37,193 nucleotides of DNA, from the NCBI RefSeq assembly GCF_000239775.1, contig NZ_CAFI01000108.1, positions 1 through 37,193 on the forward strand, read 5' to 3'. The notes under the pieces are model-generated. The model was given only the letters and a program-made list of their open reading frames with translations, had not been told where the DNA came from and did not search any database. A program made the translations under genes and the position numbers. Positions 1 through 8,020 of the stretch are shown here, piece by piece (the stretch's first letter is position 1; each line of letters starts with the position of its first letter). Source of the DNA: Bradyrhizobium sp. ORS 375 (lineage in GTDB: Bacteria > Pseudomonadota > Alphaproteobacteria > Rhizobiales > Xanthobacteraceae).

Positions 1-1
1 G

Positions 2-382
2 GCGCCGCCGCTCAACGTGCTGCGCCTCGCGCTGCATCCCGAAGGACTGGCCGGGCGGACGGCGAACCTCGCCGAATGGAGCGGCCATCTGCTCGAGCGG
101 CTGCACCGGCAGTGCGAGGCGACGGCGGATGCCGGGTTGCTCAAGCTCTACGAGGAGCTGAAATCCTATCCGATCCCGGCGCGATCGGCACCGCTCGCTG
201 CCGACAGCGTCGTCATCCCGCTGCGGCTGCGGGTCGGCATGGACGTGCTGAGCTTCTTCTCCACGACGATGGTGTTCGGCACGCCCGTCGAGGTCACGCT
301 GTCGGAGCTGGCGCTGGAGACCTTCTTCCCGGCCGACGAGATCACCGCCACCAGGCTGAAGGAGATGGTTACCGCGCTGTGA
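2..382 (+). CDS. C-terminal part of XRE-family regulator with MmyB-like ligand-binding domain (5' truncated)
   Basis: The reading frame is open from the left edge, so the N-terminal helix-turn-helix lies outside the window. The visible 126 residues match the C-terminal half of MmyB-type ligand-binding domains: APPLNVLRLALHPEGL, then a helix with NLAEW and LLERL, a segment LYEELKSYP, and the closing FFSTTMVFGTPVEVTLSELALETFFPAD region (shown only by its key residues FGTP and ELALE). In this family the N-terminal XRE domain binds DNA and the C-terminal PAS-like domain binds a small ligand. The ligand here cannot be told. A GTG at 17 is internal to the domain and not a true start. The gene ends 70 bases before the next one on the same strand. 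Confidence 0.8.
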   Translation, partial: APPLNVLRLALHPEGLAGRTANLAEWSGHLLERLHRQCEATADAGLLKLYEELKSYPIPARSAPLAADSVVIPLRLRVGMDVLSFFSTTMVFGTPVEVTLSELALETFFPADEITATRLKEMVTAL

Positions 383-452
383 CCCCGGCTTGTGCTGGCC
401 CGCCACCGGCTTATCTTGGACCAAACGCCCGAGCGAACCTGGAGCGACGCGC

Positions 453-1115
453 ATGAGCCTGAAGCCACTGATCATCGACGTCGTCTCCGACGTCGTCTGT
501 CCCTGGTGCTACATCGGCAAGCATCGCATCGAGGAGGCGCTGAAGCTCGTGCCGGACGTGCCGGTCGAGTTGAACTACCGGCCGTTCTTCCTCAATCCCT
601 GGGTGCCGCGCGAGGGCATCAGCCGCGAGCAGTATCTGACGACCAAGTTCGGCTCCGTGGAGGCCTACAAGGGCATCGCGGGCCGCGTGGTCGCGGCGGC
701 GGAGGAGGAGGGGCTGAGCTACCGGCCCGACAAGGTCGCGCGCCAGCCCAACACCACCGACTGTCATCGCCTCATCCATTGGGCCGGCCAGATCGGCAAG
801 GCGCCGGAGATGAAACAGCGGCTGATGGAATTGTACTTCCGCGACGGCGGCGATCTCACCGACACGGAGGTGCTGGTGCAGGCTGCCGCGGATTGCGGCC
901 TCAATGCGGCCGTGGTCCGCAAGATGCTGGCGACCGAGGATGACGTCGCGCTGGTGTCGGGGCAGGCGCAGGAGGCGGCCGAGAAAGGCATCTCCGGCGT
1001 GCCGACCTATGTGTTCGCGCAGAAATACGCCGTCTCGGGTGCGCAGGACCCGCAGATGCTGGCGCAGGCGATCCGTCAGGTGTCGTCGGAAGTCAATGCG
1101 GCGGCTGCGGAGTAG
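453..1115 (+). CDS. DsbA-family (FrnE-like) thiol oxidoreductase
   Basis: 220 residues. The protein starts MSLKPLIIDVVSDVVCPWC, placing a CPWC redox motif at residues 16-19 straight after the first beta strand, as in DsbA/FrnE and 2-hydroxychromene-2-carboxylate isomerase-like thioredoxin folds. The conserved cis-Pro segment GISGVPTYVF is near the C-terminus. There is no signal peptide, so it is probably cytoplasmic, like FrnE, and may catalyse dithiol/disulfide exchange or a glutathione-linked reaction. The ATG at 453 is chosen because GGAG sits 12 bases upstream and the thioredoxin strand begins directly after it; a longer frame to 390 adds unrelated residues. The 3' end overlaps the convergent acetyltransferase gene by 23 bases. 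Confidence 0.85.
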   Translation: MSLKPLIIDVVSDVVCPWCYIGKHRIEEALKLVPDVPVELNYRPFFLNPWVPREGISREQYLTTKFGSVEAYKGIAGRVVAAAEEEGLSYRPDKVARQPNTTDCHRLIHWAGQIGKAPEMKQRLMELYFRDGGDLTDTEVLVQAAADCGLNAAVVRKMLATEDDVALVSGQAQEAAEKGISGVPTYVFAQKYAVSGAQDPQMLAQAIRQVSSEVNAAAAE

Positions 1116-2325
1116 TCCGGCCGGCTCGCCAGCGGCGGATCGCGTGAACCGCGCGCCGCGCCAGGCCGATGCCTTCGCGTCGGGCGATCAGCGCGGCGTG
1201 AATGATCTCGATGGCTGGATCGCGTGCGTAGAGCGGGATCAGCACGTCGCCGATCGCCAGCCGACCGCGCCAGATCGGATTGATCATGGGGTGGTCGGGA
1301 CCTGCGGTGGAATCGGCGGAGCTGATCGCCGGGTCGCTGCAGAGGTGGCGCGTCAGATCGAGCGTCAGCTGGACCCCTGGCGAGTATTTTGCAAATCGCT
1401 CGTCGACCCCGAGCTTGAAGAAGAAGGCGCGGTCCCGATGGCGCAGCACGACGCCGGCGGCGACAGCGGTTTCTCCGGCCATCAGGCTGACGATCTCACA
1501 GGCCGCGTCCTGCGCGAGCGCCGGCGCTGCCCGCCGGATGAAGGCGGCGTCGCCGTCATGCTGGATCAGCGCGGTGCCGCGACGTCCCTTCCAGCCGCTC
1601 GCCTCGAGCGCCAGGAAGCTCTCGAGCGCAGTGGCGACCTCGTCGGGTGTGCGCGCAACCGCGAAGCGCACCGCGCCATGCTCGGCCAGCCGATGGCGCT
1701 GACGGCGCAGCTCCTTCAGCTTCTTGGCGCCGAGCGCATCGTGCAGCACCGTCTCGCCATCGCCGGTCGCATCGAGCAGAGCGCGTTCATAGGATTGCAG
1801 GAGGCGTGGACGCAGGCGCTGCTGACCCAGGACGGCGTCGAACGCCTGCATCACAGCACCCGCGATCGACATGTCGCGCATCAGGAGCGCACGGGCGCCC
1901 GCGCGTCGCGCGGCGTCGAGCAGCCGTCTCACCGCGAGATCCGGGCCGCCGGCGTCGAGCAGCGGCGTGCACAACGTGCCGTAGGGATGGCCGCTGGTGA
2001 GGACAGGCAGCGGCAGCCGGTAAGCGCGCCAAAGCGACGTCACAGGAGCAAGCCCGATGAGGCGCGGAGACGGCGCGTCGCTCCAGGCGGAGAGCGCCGA
2101 GACCCCCGTGCGGCCTTGCGCAGACGCGCTCACCGCGCGTTCCCAGCCAGGCAGGTAGTAGCCATTCGGCTCCAGCGCATCGCCGGCGAGTTGCCGCCAT
2201 GCCGCATCGGTCACCGCATCGAGCGGAATCAACGGCAGGTCTGACGCGAGCACGCCGCCATGGATGCCGCGCCGTTCCGCTGCCGGCGAAGCATGTGCAA
2301 TCGTGTGATCGATGATGTCAGCCAC
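1093..2325 (-). CDS. CelD/BcsL-family GNAT acetyltransferase-like protein
   Basis: 410 residues from the proposed GTG at 2325; a TTG at 2418 would add 31 residues. I prefer 2325 because GGGGGA lies about ten bases before it. The C-terminal half has the acetyltransferase fold typical of the CelD/BcsL (Acetyltransf_6) family: a basic helix with KKLKELRRQRHRL, the stretch FLALEASGWKGRRGTA, and the acyl-CoA side segment VLRHRDRAFFFKLGVDE followed by SPGVQL. Members are often linked to cellulose or exopolysaccharide production, but no such gene is beside it, so the substrate is unknown. Its end overlaps the convergent oxidoreductase gene. It is preceded by the HD-GYP gene on the same strand with about 140 bases between, so co-transcription is possible but unproven. 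Confidence 0.75.
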   Translation of the reverse strand: MADIIDHTIAHASPAAERRGIHGGVLASDLPLIPLDAVTDAAWRQLAGDALEPNGYYLPGWERAVSASAQGRTGVSALSAWSDAPSPRLIGLAPVTSLWRAYRLPLPVLTSGHPYGTLCTPLLDAGGPDLAVRRLLDAARRAGARALLMRDMSIAGAVMQAFDAVLGQQRLRPRLLQSYERALLDATGDGETVLHDALGAKKLKELRRQRHRLAEHGAVRFAVARTPDEVATALESFLALEASGWKGRRGTALIQHDGDAAFIRRAAPALAQDAACEIVSLMAGETAVAAGVVLRHRDRAFFFKLGVDERFAKYSPGVQLTLDLTRHLCSDPAISSADSTAGPDHPMINPIWRGRLAIGDVLIPLYARDPAIEIIHAALIARREGIGLARRAVHAIRRWRAGRTTPQPPH

Positions 2326-2465
2326 GTCCCGACAGTCCCCCGGAGCGCGCGCAACGTCGCGCAGTACGGCTGAATGGTATTGCAAAGCTGCCAAGAGAGG
2401 CCTTGCCGATCGGCTCAAATTTGCGCCGCCGGCTTAACCGAGCATTGACCACGGTCGCAGTTGCA

Positions 2466-3512
2466 TCAGCGCATCAGCGCGACGTCGCGGAATGCGCCGA
2501 CCAGCGGCTTCTCGAGCTTGCCTTCCATGCCCTGCAGGATCTGGTAGGCCTTCTCGCGCGCCATCACCGGCTTGTAGCTGCGATATTCGATCAGAGCCGA
2601 GAAAATGTCGGAGATCGTGAGGATGCGCGTCAGATCCGGGATGTTGTTGTCCATCAATCCATCCGGGTAGCCGCTGCCGTCGAGGAACTCATGATGATGG
2701 CGGACCGCGTTGAGCACCTCGGCGGTGATCGCGGCGTTGTCTTTCAGGGCTTCGTATCCCGCTATCGGATGGGTTTCGACCAGCGTGCGCTCCTTGACGT
2801 CGAGACGGCCCGGCTTATCGAGGATGGCCAGCGGGATCCTGGCCTTGCCGATATCGTGGAACATCGCGGCCATGTAGAGCCGCTCGAGATCCGAGCTGTG
2901 AACGCCGAGGCTCAGGCCGAAATCCACGGTGATGCCGGTGACCAGCAGACAGTGCTGATAGGTGCCCTCATGGTGACGGCGGACGGTCGCGAGCCAGTCC
3001 GAGAGGCCGTTTTCGGCGATACAATCCGCGATGTGCTTGCCGGCGCGACGCGTTTCCTCGATGTCGATCTCGGAGCCGCCCAGCACCGCCGCGAACATCG
3101 AGGCAATGCAGGACGCGCCTGCGAAGGCGGCCTGGCGGTCGTCGGTCGCGACGCTCTTGGCGGTCGGAGTGGCCCTCGCGTCGAGCAGTTTTCCGAGCAG
3201 CTGATTGCGACTGGGCGTGCTCGAGAGCACGCTCGTCGCGCCAAGCGCATAGGCCTGGACGGTCGACAGGCGGGACTTGTGGTTGGTCAGGAAGATGCGA
3301 CGCGGAATGCGTGCGAGCCGATCGGAGATCTCCTTCAAGGCCGCGATGTTGTCGACGTCGCGGAGGTCGGCGGCAACGACAATGGCGTCGATGTTGTGGC
3401 CCTTGATGCCAGCGTCACCGATCAGTTCCGATGTAAGCGAGCAGCGCTCAGCCAGCATGCCGCGAAGCAGAGCTAGCTTGGCTGAGTCATCGCCGACAAG
3501 ATGAACGTTCAT
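2466..3512 (-). CDS. HD-GYP domain protein with degenerate receiver domain
   Basis: 348 residues. Residues 1-115 have the alpha/beta pattern of a response-regulator receiver: an acidic pair at D8-D9 and a possible phosphoacceptor D49. The usual conserved lysine is missing (the loop reads SSTPSR), so phosphorylation is doubtful. Residues 170-345 form an HD-GYP domain with H181, HD at 219-220 (MFHDIGKARIP), HHE at 273-275 and the signature DGSGYPDG at 278-285. All metal-ligand motifs look intact. HD-GYP proteins hydrolyse cyclic di-GMP, so this is a candidate phosphodiesterase in the cytoplasm. A PilZ protein, which would bind the same messenger, is 2.4 kb away. The start ATG gives MNVHLVGDD, a natural receiver N-terminus. 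Confidence 0.88.
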   Translation of the reverse strand: MNVHLVGDDSAKLALLRGMLAERCSLTSELIGDAGIKGHNIDAIVVAADLRDVDNIAALKEISDRLARIPRRIFLTNHKSRLSTVQAYALGATSVLSSTPSRNQLLGKLLDARATPTAKSVATDDRQAAFAGASCIASMFAAVLGGSEIDIEETRRAGKHIADCIAENGLSDWLATVRRHHEGTYQHCLLVTGITVDFGLSLGVHSSDLERLYMAAMFHDIGKARIPLAILDKPGRLDVKERTLVETHPIAGYEALKDNAAITAEVLNAVRHHHEFLDGSGYPDGLMDNNIPDLTRILTISDIFSALIEYRSYKPVMAREKAYQILQGMEGKLEKPLVGAFRDVALMR

Positions 3513-3720
3513 GAAGAACCGGGTCCAGGATCATTCCACGTTGTGGCGGCGATGTTGCGGAACAATCGTTAAATTTGGCCCATTCGTTCGCTGGCCGGTC
3601 ACCGGTTTACGTTAGCCGGGAACTAACAATCTTTGAGAAAAATGGTAGCAGGTTCCGCCGAGTTGCGTCTGGTGATCAGCCAAGGTCGACGGAGCTGATC
3701 GATGTCGCCTTTGGGTTGAA

Positions 3721-4131
3721 TCACTTCGTCGGCATGATCGGCTTGAAAATTTCGGGATCACAGCTGTCGCTAGGGCCGGCGCGTCGCCGGTCAATGATCT
3801 CATTCTGTCGAATCGTCAGCCTGTAGGTTTGCTTGGGAAGCGGAGCGCCGGCTATCGAGACGATCCGGGCGCGCACGCATGCGGTCCACGCGTCGCCGCG
3901 ATCGGTCCGCTTCGCGGATGTGGCCTCGAGAGCCCGCGGCTGCGTGGTGACCACGAAGATCATGTCGAGGTTCTTGCGGACGAGCAGCGCGACATCGGGT
4001 GGAGCTTCGGGCGGAGCAGGTTCCGCTTCCTTGACGCGCATGAATGCAGGGAGACGTGACTGGTTATCGGCGGCGCAGCCGGGCAGCAGCAGAGCCATCA
4101 GCAGCCCTACCTGTGACGCCGTCAGCCGCAT
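3721..4131 (-). CDS. hypothetical lipoprotein
   Basis: 136 residues. The N-terminus MRLTASQVGLLMALLLPGC is a lipoprotein signal peptide with lipobox LPGC and the lipidated cysteine at position 19. A proline-rich linker (EPAPPEAPPD) follows, then a small mixed domain with the strand MIFVVTT, a WTACVRARIV segment and the ending CDPEIFKPIMPTK. Two further cysteines could form a disulfide. It is probably anchored in the outer or inner membrane facing the periplasm. I do not recognise the domain family. It is transcribed divergently from the caspase-fold gene, with about 205 bases of shared upstream DNA, so the two may share regulatory sequence. Confidence 0.75.
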   Translation of the reverse strand: MRLTASQVGLLMALLLPGCAADNQSRLPAFMRVKEAEPAPPEAPPDVALLVRKNLDMIFVVTTQPRALEATSAKRTDRGDAWTACVRARIVSIAGAPLPKQTYRLTIRQNEIIDRRRAGPSDSCDPEIFKPIMPTK

Positions 4132-4336
4132 GATCGATTTCGCCCCCGTGCGGCGCGGACGCTAGTCTGCGATCGCGGCAATGCTGCGGGAATCTCGTGC
4201 AGCAACGGTGTCCGATCGACGTGCGAGGCTTTGGTCGAGCTGGTTGGCGCTGTCGTGCGGCATTTGCTCTCGGCGGTGAACCGGGTCGCGAACCGGCTCG
4301 ACCAACTGGCACGTCACGCGCAGATCGGAGATCGCC

Positions 4337-5836
4337 ATGTTTCGCCACGCTCTCAGGGCCGCCTTGGTCGCAGGTGGCCTGCTGGCCGGTTTGTCATCCG
4401 CAATGGCCGAAAGCAGCAGGCTGGCGCTGGTGATCGGACAGTCGGCTTATCGGTCGGTCACCCCGCTGCCCAATCCGGCGAACGACGCCAAGGCGATGGC
4501 GAAAATGCTGGGAGAGGCCGGCTTCGATGTGACGACGGCAGCGGACCTGTCGCAGCGGGATCTGAACCGCGAGGTTGGCGATTTCGCCGCGAAGGTCGCG
4601 AGCAAGGGACCGGACACGGTGGCGCTGGTGTTCTATGCCGGTCATGGTCTGCAGATCGACGGTGAGAACTACCTGGTTCCCGTCGATGTCGATCCGCGTC
4701 GCGAGGCCGACATTCCGCTGCAGGCGGTGCGGCTCAACGATCTCCTCAACACGCTCAACTCGGTGCCGAGCCGGATGCGTATCCTGCTTCTCGATGCCTG
4801 CCGCAACAATCCGTTCCCGGCCATCAATCAGAGCGCGGGCCGCGGCCTGGCGTTGCTTGATACCAAGAGCGGCGCGCCGGGTACGTTCTTGTCCTATTCG
4901 ACATCGCCGGGTGCGGAGGCCGAGGACGGCAGCGGCGCCAACAGTCCCTACACCACGGCACTGCTGCAGGCTGCCCGCGAGCCGGGCCTGCCGATCGAGG
5001 AAGCGTTCAAGCGGGTGCGCGTCGCCGTCAATAAGGCGACCGAAGGCCGGCAGACGCCATGGGATTCATCATCGCTGACCGAGGATTTCCGCTTCGTCGT
5101 CGCCGCTGATGCCAGCGCGGCCAATGCCGGGCCGCGGCCGGTGGCCGTGAAGCGCAGTGTCGACGAATGGAAGCGCAGCCTGCAGGGAAAGCCGATCGAG
5201 GCCGCCAACGAGATCATCGTCGGCGATGGCAGCGTCGAGGCCTACGAGGCCTTCGTCACGCTCTACACGGCTGCGCCCTATGGACCTCAGGCGCGGCAAT
5301 GGCTGGACCTGCATAATCGGATGGCGGCCTGGAACGAGGCCGTGCTGATCAACACGGTTGCCTCCTATCAGGGCTTTCTCGATCGCTATCCTGATAGCGA
5401 CTTGACGCCGACCGCGCGCAAGCTGATCGAGCGGCTGCGCAATCGTCCGGTGGTGCCGCCGGTCGTCGCGGCAGCCAATGCAGCCATTCCGGCGGCCGCG
5501 CCGGCGATCATTCCGACCAATGCCGCGGCCGGACCGACCTGTCCGTGCTCGCAGACGCCGACGCCGCGGAAATCTGAGACGCCCAAGCGGGTCGAGGAAA
5601 AGCCGGTGAGGAAGCGTGACGAGGATCCGCCGAAGCGCGCCAGTCGTCCGCCGCGCCGTGATCCCGGCGACGATGTCGTGGTCTATGCGCCGCCGCCGCC
5701 GCGGGAGTATTACGGTCCGCCGGTGCGGGTGGTGCCGCCGGTGAGCATCGGGGTCGGCATCGGTGGCGGCTATGGCGGAGGTGGCTACAGCCGCGGCCCT
5801 CAGAGCTATCCGACGCGCCGGGGTTATGGATACTGA
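4337..5836 (+). CDS. secreted caspase-family (peptidase C14-like) protein with Pro/Gly-rich tail
   Basis: 499 residues. A Sec signal peptide (residues 1-24, cleavage after AMA) is followed by a caspase p20-like domain at about 27-260. It begins RLALVIGQSAY and has the catalytic His in FYAGHG (H103) and the catalytic Cys in LLDACRNNPF (C155). Both residues of the dyad are present. Residues 265-425 contain helical repeats resembling SEL1/TPR-like material (WLDLHN, YQGFLDRYPDS). The last about 130 residues are Ala/Pro-rich, then Lys/Arg/Glu-rich, and finish in a Gly/Tyr-rich tail. Export suggests an envelope or periplasmic role; the substrate is unknown. A GGAG at 4327-4330 is well spaced from the ATG. 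Confidence 0.87.
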   Translation: MFRHALRAALVAGGLLAGLSSAMAESSRLALVIGQSAYRSVTPLPNPANDAKAMAKMLGEAGFDVTTAADLSQRDLNREVGDFAAKVASKGPDTVALVFYAGHGLQIDGENYLVPVDVDPRREADIPLQAVRLNDLLNTLNSVPSRMRILLLDACRNNPFPAINQSAGRGLALLDTKSGAPGTFLSYSTSPGAEAEDGSGANSPYTTALLQAAREPGLPIEEAFKRVRVAVNKATEGRQTPWDSSSLTEDFRFVVAADASAANAGPRPVAVKRSVDEWKRSLQGKPIEAANEIIVGDGSVEAYEAFVTLYTAAPYGPQARQWLDLHNRMAAWNEAVLINTVASYQGFLDRYPDSDLTPTARKLIERLRNRPVVPPVVAAANAAIPAAAPAIIPTNAAAGPTCPCSQTPTPRKSETPKRVEEKPVRKRDEDPPKRASRPPRRDPGDDVVVYAPPPPREYYGPPVRVVPPVSIGVGIGGGYGGGGYSRGPQSYPTRRGYGY

Positions 5837-5943
5837 CGGTCATCGGGCAGGCGGCGGCGTTCGATCCCGTCATCTGTCCAGGTCGTCGCAGATGGAGCGA
5901 TGGCGCATGCGGCGGCGTACCCTGGTGCGCTCGCCGCATCACG

Positions 5944-6195
5944 TCAGTCGAAGGCGACGCCGATCCGCTTGTCGTGGCTCCACACCGCGTGACAGCGCCG
6001 CGTGAACTTGTCGGCGGGGATCACCAGCGTGAAAGCTTCGGGCAACCCGACCGGGCTGACCACCTCGACCCGCGCGCCGGTGTCCGACATGTTGCGAACC
6101 ATGCAATCGACCGCGCCGCCGCCGTCGAACGCCAGCCTGCCTTGCTTGAGCACCCGATGCCGGGGCGCGATGCGCTTTTCACTCGTCTCGCTCAT
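5944..6195 (-). CDS. PilZ-domain protein
   Basis: 83 residues from ATG 6195 (MSETSEKR); a GTG at 6225 would add ten residues with no better ribosome site. It is a stand-alone PilZ domain: the basic motif RIAPRHR at the N-terminus supplies the RxxxR arginines, and NMSDTGARV is the (D/N)xSxxG motif of the second c-di-GMP contact. The end, AVWSHDKRIGVAFD, is the usual last strand. PilZ proteins act as cyclic di-GMP receptors, but short alphaproteobacterial copies are numerous and their targets are mostly unknown. It converges on the caspase-fold gene with about 107 bases between. Confidence 0.85.
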   Translation of the reverse strand: MSETSEKRIAPRHRVLKQGRLAFDGGGAVDCMVRNMSDTGARVEVVSPVGLPEAFTLVIPADKFTRRCHAVWSHDKRIGVAFD

Positions 6196-6357
6196 GGCCT
6201 GTAACCCGATGCCGAATGGCGCCACCTTTCACGTCAAAAGCGCATAAAATAAATCAGGCCCCGGTTTCATTGGGATGAATCGGGTCATGGAAGGCCGGGC
6301 TGGCCTGTTCACGTTTTGTTAAACCTCCGTAGTCGTGCGGGACGTCAAGGTCCGGCA

Positions 6358-6798
6358 TCAAAGCATCGCGAAGGCGCTCGACACCATGGCCGCGGGCTTG
6401 CCGTCGCTGGCGCTCGTCAGCGTCACCCGGCCGAAGCTCATGGTCCGTCCCATCCGCACGACGCGGGCCTCCGCCAGCACGTCGGACGACGCCACAGCGC
6501 GCATGAAATGCGTGGTTTGGTCGACGGTGGTCATCGGCCGGTAGCCGCCGCTTGCGGTGACCATCGCGATGACCATCGCGGTGTCAGCAAAAGCCATCAG
6601 CGCCTGGCCGCAGACCACGCCATTGTCGCGGCAAAGCCGTGATGAGAACGGCATGCGCAGGATGGCGCCCGGCTCACCTTGCACGGATGGCGCGATGTCC
6701 TCGACGATCAGGGCAAGATCCTTGATCCAGGGGGCGAACACGTCGTCCAGGATGCGTCGCGCCTGATCGATGGTGAAATCCGAGATGTCGTTCGGCAC
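6358..6798 (-). CDS. PaaI-like hotdog-fold thioesterase
   Basis: 146 residues from GTG 6798, chosen because GGGAGG lies nine bases upstream; the open frame extends far further 5' but that part is low-complexity and not coding-like. The protein is a single hotdog domain. The central-helix motif reads DNGVVCGQALMAFADTAMVIA (key residues N, G, G and D), followed by TTVDQTTHFMRAV and the strand pair VVRMGRTMSFGRVTLTS. PaaI/YbgC-type enzymes hydrolyse acyl-CoA thioesters in the cytoplasm. The substrate is not predictable, and no aromatic-degradation genes are nearby. It is divergent from the small secreted protein at 7048. Confidence 0.8.
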   Translation of the reverse strand: MPNDISDFTIDQARRILDDVFAPWIKDLALIVEDIAPSVQGEPGAILRMPFSSRLCRDNGVVCGQALMAFADTAMVIAMVTASGGYRPMTTVDQTTHFMRAVASSDVLAEARVVRMGRTMSFGRVTLTSASDGKPAAMVSSAFAML

Positions 6799-7047
6799 GC
6801 GCAAGATCCTCCCAATCGTTTCGTGACTTGTCGTTTCGTGTTGCGGGTTCGCTCCGGGCGGAGCGCCGTCCGAGCGCCACAGGCCTGCGGCTTGAAAAGG
6901 TCGGAGTTCGAATCCTATGATGAAAGCGGTACAGGCGACAGTCCGACGGGGCGCGAGATCGTCCGGACGCGGCGCCAGGACGCGCCGGTCCACGCTTGGC
7001 GCGGGGCGCAGCAATGGTATAAGGCGGCCGATACCGGGGAGTAGCCA

Positions 7048-7344
7048 ATGAAGAAGCTGATCGTGACGATGACGGTCGCCTTGCTGGCCGGCTGGGCCAT
7101 GCCGGCGCAGGCGCAGATGCCGAACATCAATCTTCTCGCGGATGGTCCGTCCAAGACCCCCGAGGAGAAGGAGGCCGACGCAGCGCGCGAGAAGGCCTAC
7201 AAGGAAACCATCCGCAAGATCCCCGACGCCAAGACGAGTTCCGATCCGTGGGGCAATGTGCGCGCCGTGGAACAGCCCAAGGCGACTCCCCCGGTCAAGA
7301 CCACGGCGGCCAAGAAGCCGAAGTCTGGCGCCAGCACCAACTGA
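7048..7344 (+). CDS. small secreted protein of unknown function
   Basis: 98 residues. A clear signal peptide, MKKLIVTMTVALLAGWAMPAQA, is predicted to be cut after A22. The mature 76 residues are hydrophilic and Lys/Glu/Pro-rich, with KTPEEKEADAAREKAYKE as a probable helix, then DPWGNVR and a Lys/Pro/Thr tail. The composition suggests an extended periplasmic protein. A GGGGAG ribosome site lies seven bases before the ATG. I recognise the type as conserved in Bradyrhizobiaceae but know no function. The following gene at 7438 is in the same direction and could be co-transcribed. Confidence 0.75.
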   Translation: MKKLIVTMTVALLAGWAMPAQAQMPNINLLADGPSKTPEEKEADAAREKAYKETIRKIPDAKTSSDPWGNVRAVEQPKATPPVKTTAAKKPKSGASTN

Positions 7345-7437
7345 TCGGACCGTTTGCTCCGGCCCGGGCACAGGGCGACTCGGATTCCGCGCGGCCTCGT
7401 CTATATTGACGGGGTGGCAACGCGTTGGAGTTGGTCG

Positions 7438-7683
7438 ATGGGGTTGCGCCCGCGAGACATTGCCAGCCGGATGGCGGACCGGCGCCGGAACGAGGCTGGG
7501 CGCGTTCGCGACGGCTACGTGCGCGATACGTTCACGCTCCCGCGCGAGGAAGCACGTGCCAAGGCACGGGATTATCTGACGCGCTACCCCAAGGCGGGCT
7601 ACATGAGCGCGGTGGAAAGCTGGCGCGAGCTTCCCGATGGCGCCATCGAATTCACGATGCGGCGATTGCCGAGCGCGGATTGA
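7438..7683 (+). CDS. small hypothetical protein
   Basis: 81 residues from ATG 7438 (MGLRPRDIASRMADRRR), with GGAG seven bases upstream; a frame start at 7354 is possible but lacks a ribosome site. The protein is basic at the N-terminus, then has VRDTFTLPREEARAKARDYLTRYPKAGY and ends with an amphipathic strand EFTMRRLPS. No membrane segment, signal peptide or cysteine motif is visible. It probably lies in the cytoplasm and follows the secreted-protein gene by about 93 bases. The function is unknown. Confidence 0.65.
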   Translation: MGLRPRDIASRMADRRRNEAGRVRDGYVRDTFTLPREEARAKARDYLTRYPKAGYMSAVESWRELPDGAIEFTMRRLPSAD

Positions 7684-7698
7684 TCCGCCGTCCGCCGC

Positions 7699-7872
7699 TT
7701 ACTCCCTCTCGCCGAGCAACTTGCGCGTATCGCGGTTGATGAAGTGAAGCCGGGTGCAGGCCTTGCACACCACGGTCTCATAGGCGCATGCGGGATCGCC
7801 CGGCTTTGGCTCTTCCAGCCAGTGCTGCACGTTCATTCCGGTGCGGGGACATTTGAAGATCAGATTACCCAT
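7699..7872 (-). CDS. 57-residue Cys-containing microprotein under a FixK/FNR box
   Basis: Read directly from the minus strand: ATG at 7872 to TAA at 7699. The protein begins MGNLIFKCPRTGMNVQHWLE, has CAYETVVCKAC in the middle and ends KLLGERE. The cysteines at 8, 29, 36 and 39, plus nearby His residues, could form a small zinc-binding knuckle. The CP-x-TG pattern at the N-terminus recurs in short alphaproteobacterial proteins of unknown function. No Shine-Dalgarno is visible before the ATG. A perfect TTGAT-N4-ATCAA palindrome is centred about 44 bases upstream, suggesting oxygen-dependent expression. Coding is supported by the open frame, Cys spacing and codon use, but not proven. Confidence 0.65.
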   Translation of the reverse strand: MGNLIFKCPRTGMNVQHWLEEPKPGDPACAYETVVCKACTRLHFINRDTRKLLGERE

Positions 7873-7909
7873 ACAAATTTAAGTGTCGGCCAGGATGGGG
7901 ACTGGCTAC

Positions 7910-7923
7910 TTGATCTAAATCAA
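7910..7923 (-). promoter_or_regulatory. FNR/FixK2-type binding site
   Basis: TTGATCTAAATCAA is a perfect TTGAT-N4-ATCAA palindrome, the consensus for CRP/FNR-family oxygen or nitrogen-oxide regulators such as FixK2 and FnrN in rhizobia. It lies upstream of the minus-strand microprotein gene at 7872. A TTAAAT that could be a -10 element sits at 7876-7881 on the same strand. It is the only perfect copy I found in the window. Confidence 0.65.
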
Positions 7924-8020
7924 GGTTGCCTGCCGAAATGACAGGCAGTCGCATCCTGCGATGCAAGTTTTGATGATTCGAACTGCTCTGATGCAATCCA
8001 GAATTGATCGGGCTCGGGTC

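Noticed and set aside
4307-4322. Sigma-54 promoter-like TGGCACG-N6-GC upstream of the caspase-fold gene
   Set aside because: The -12 half lacks TT, and the implied start site would fall past the ribosome site of the gene.
6898-6920. tRNA-like T-arm (GTTCGAATCC)
   Set aside because: The stem around the loop does not pair and no acceptor, D or anticodon arms can be formed nearby.
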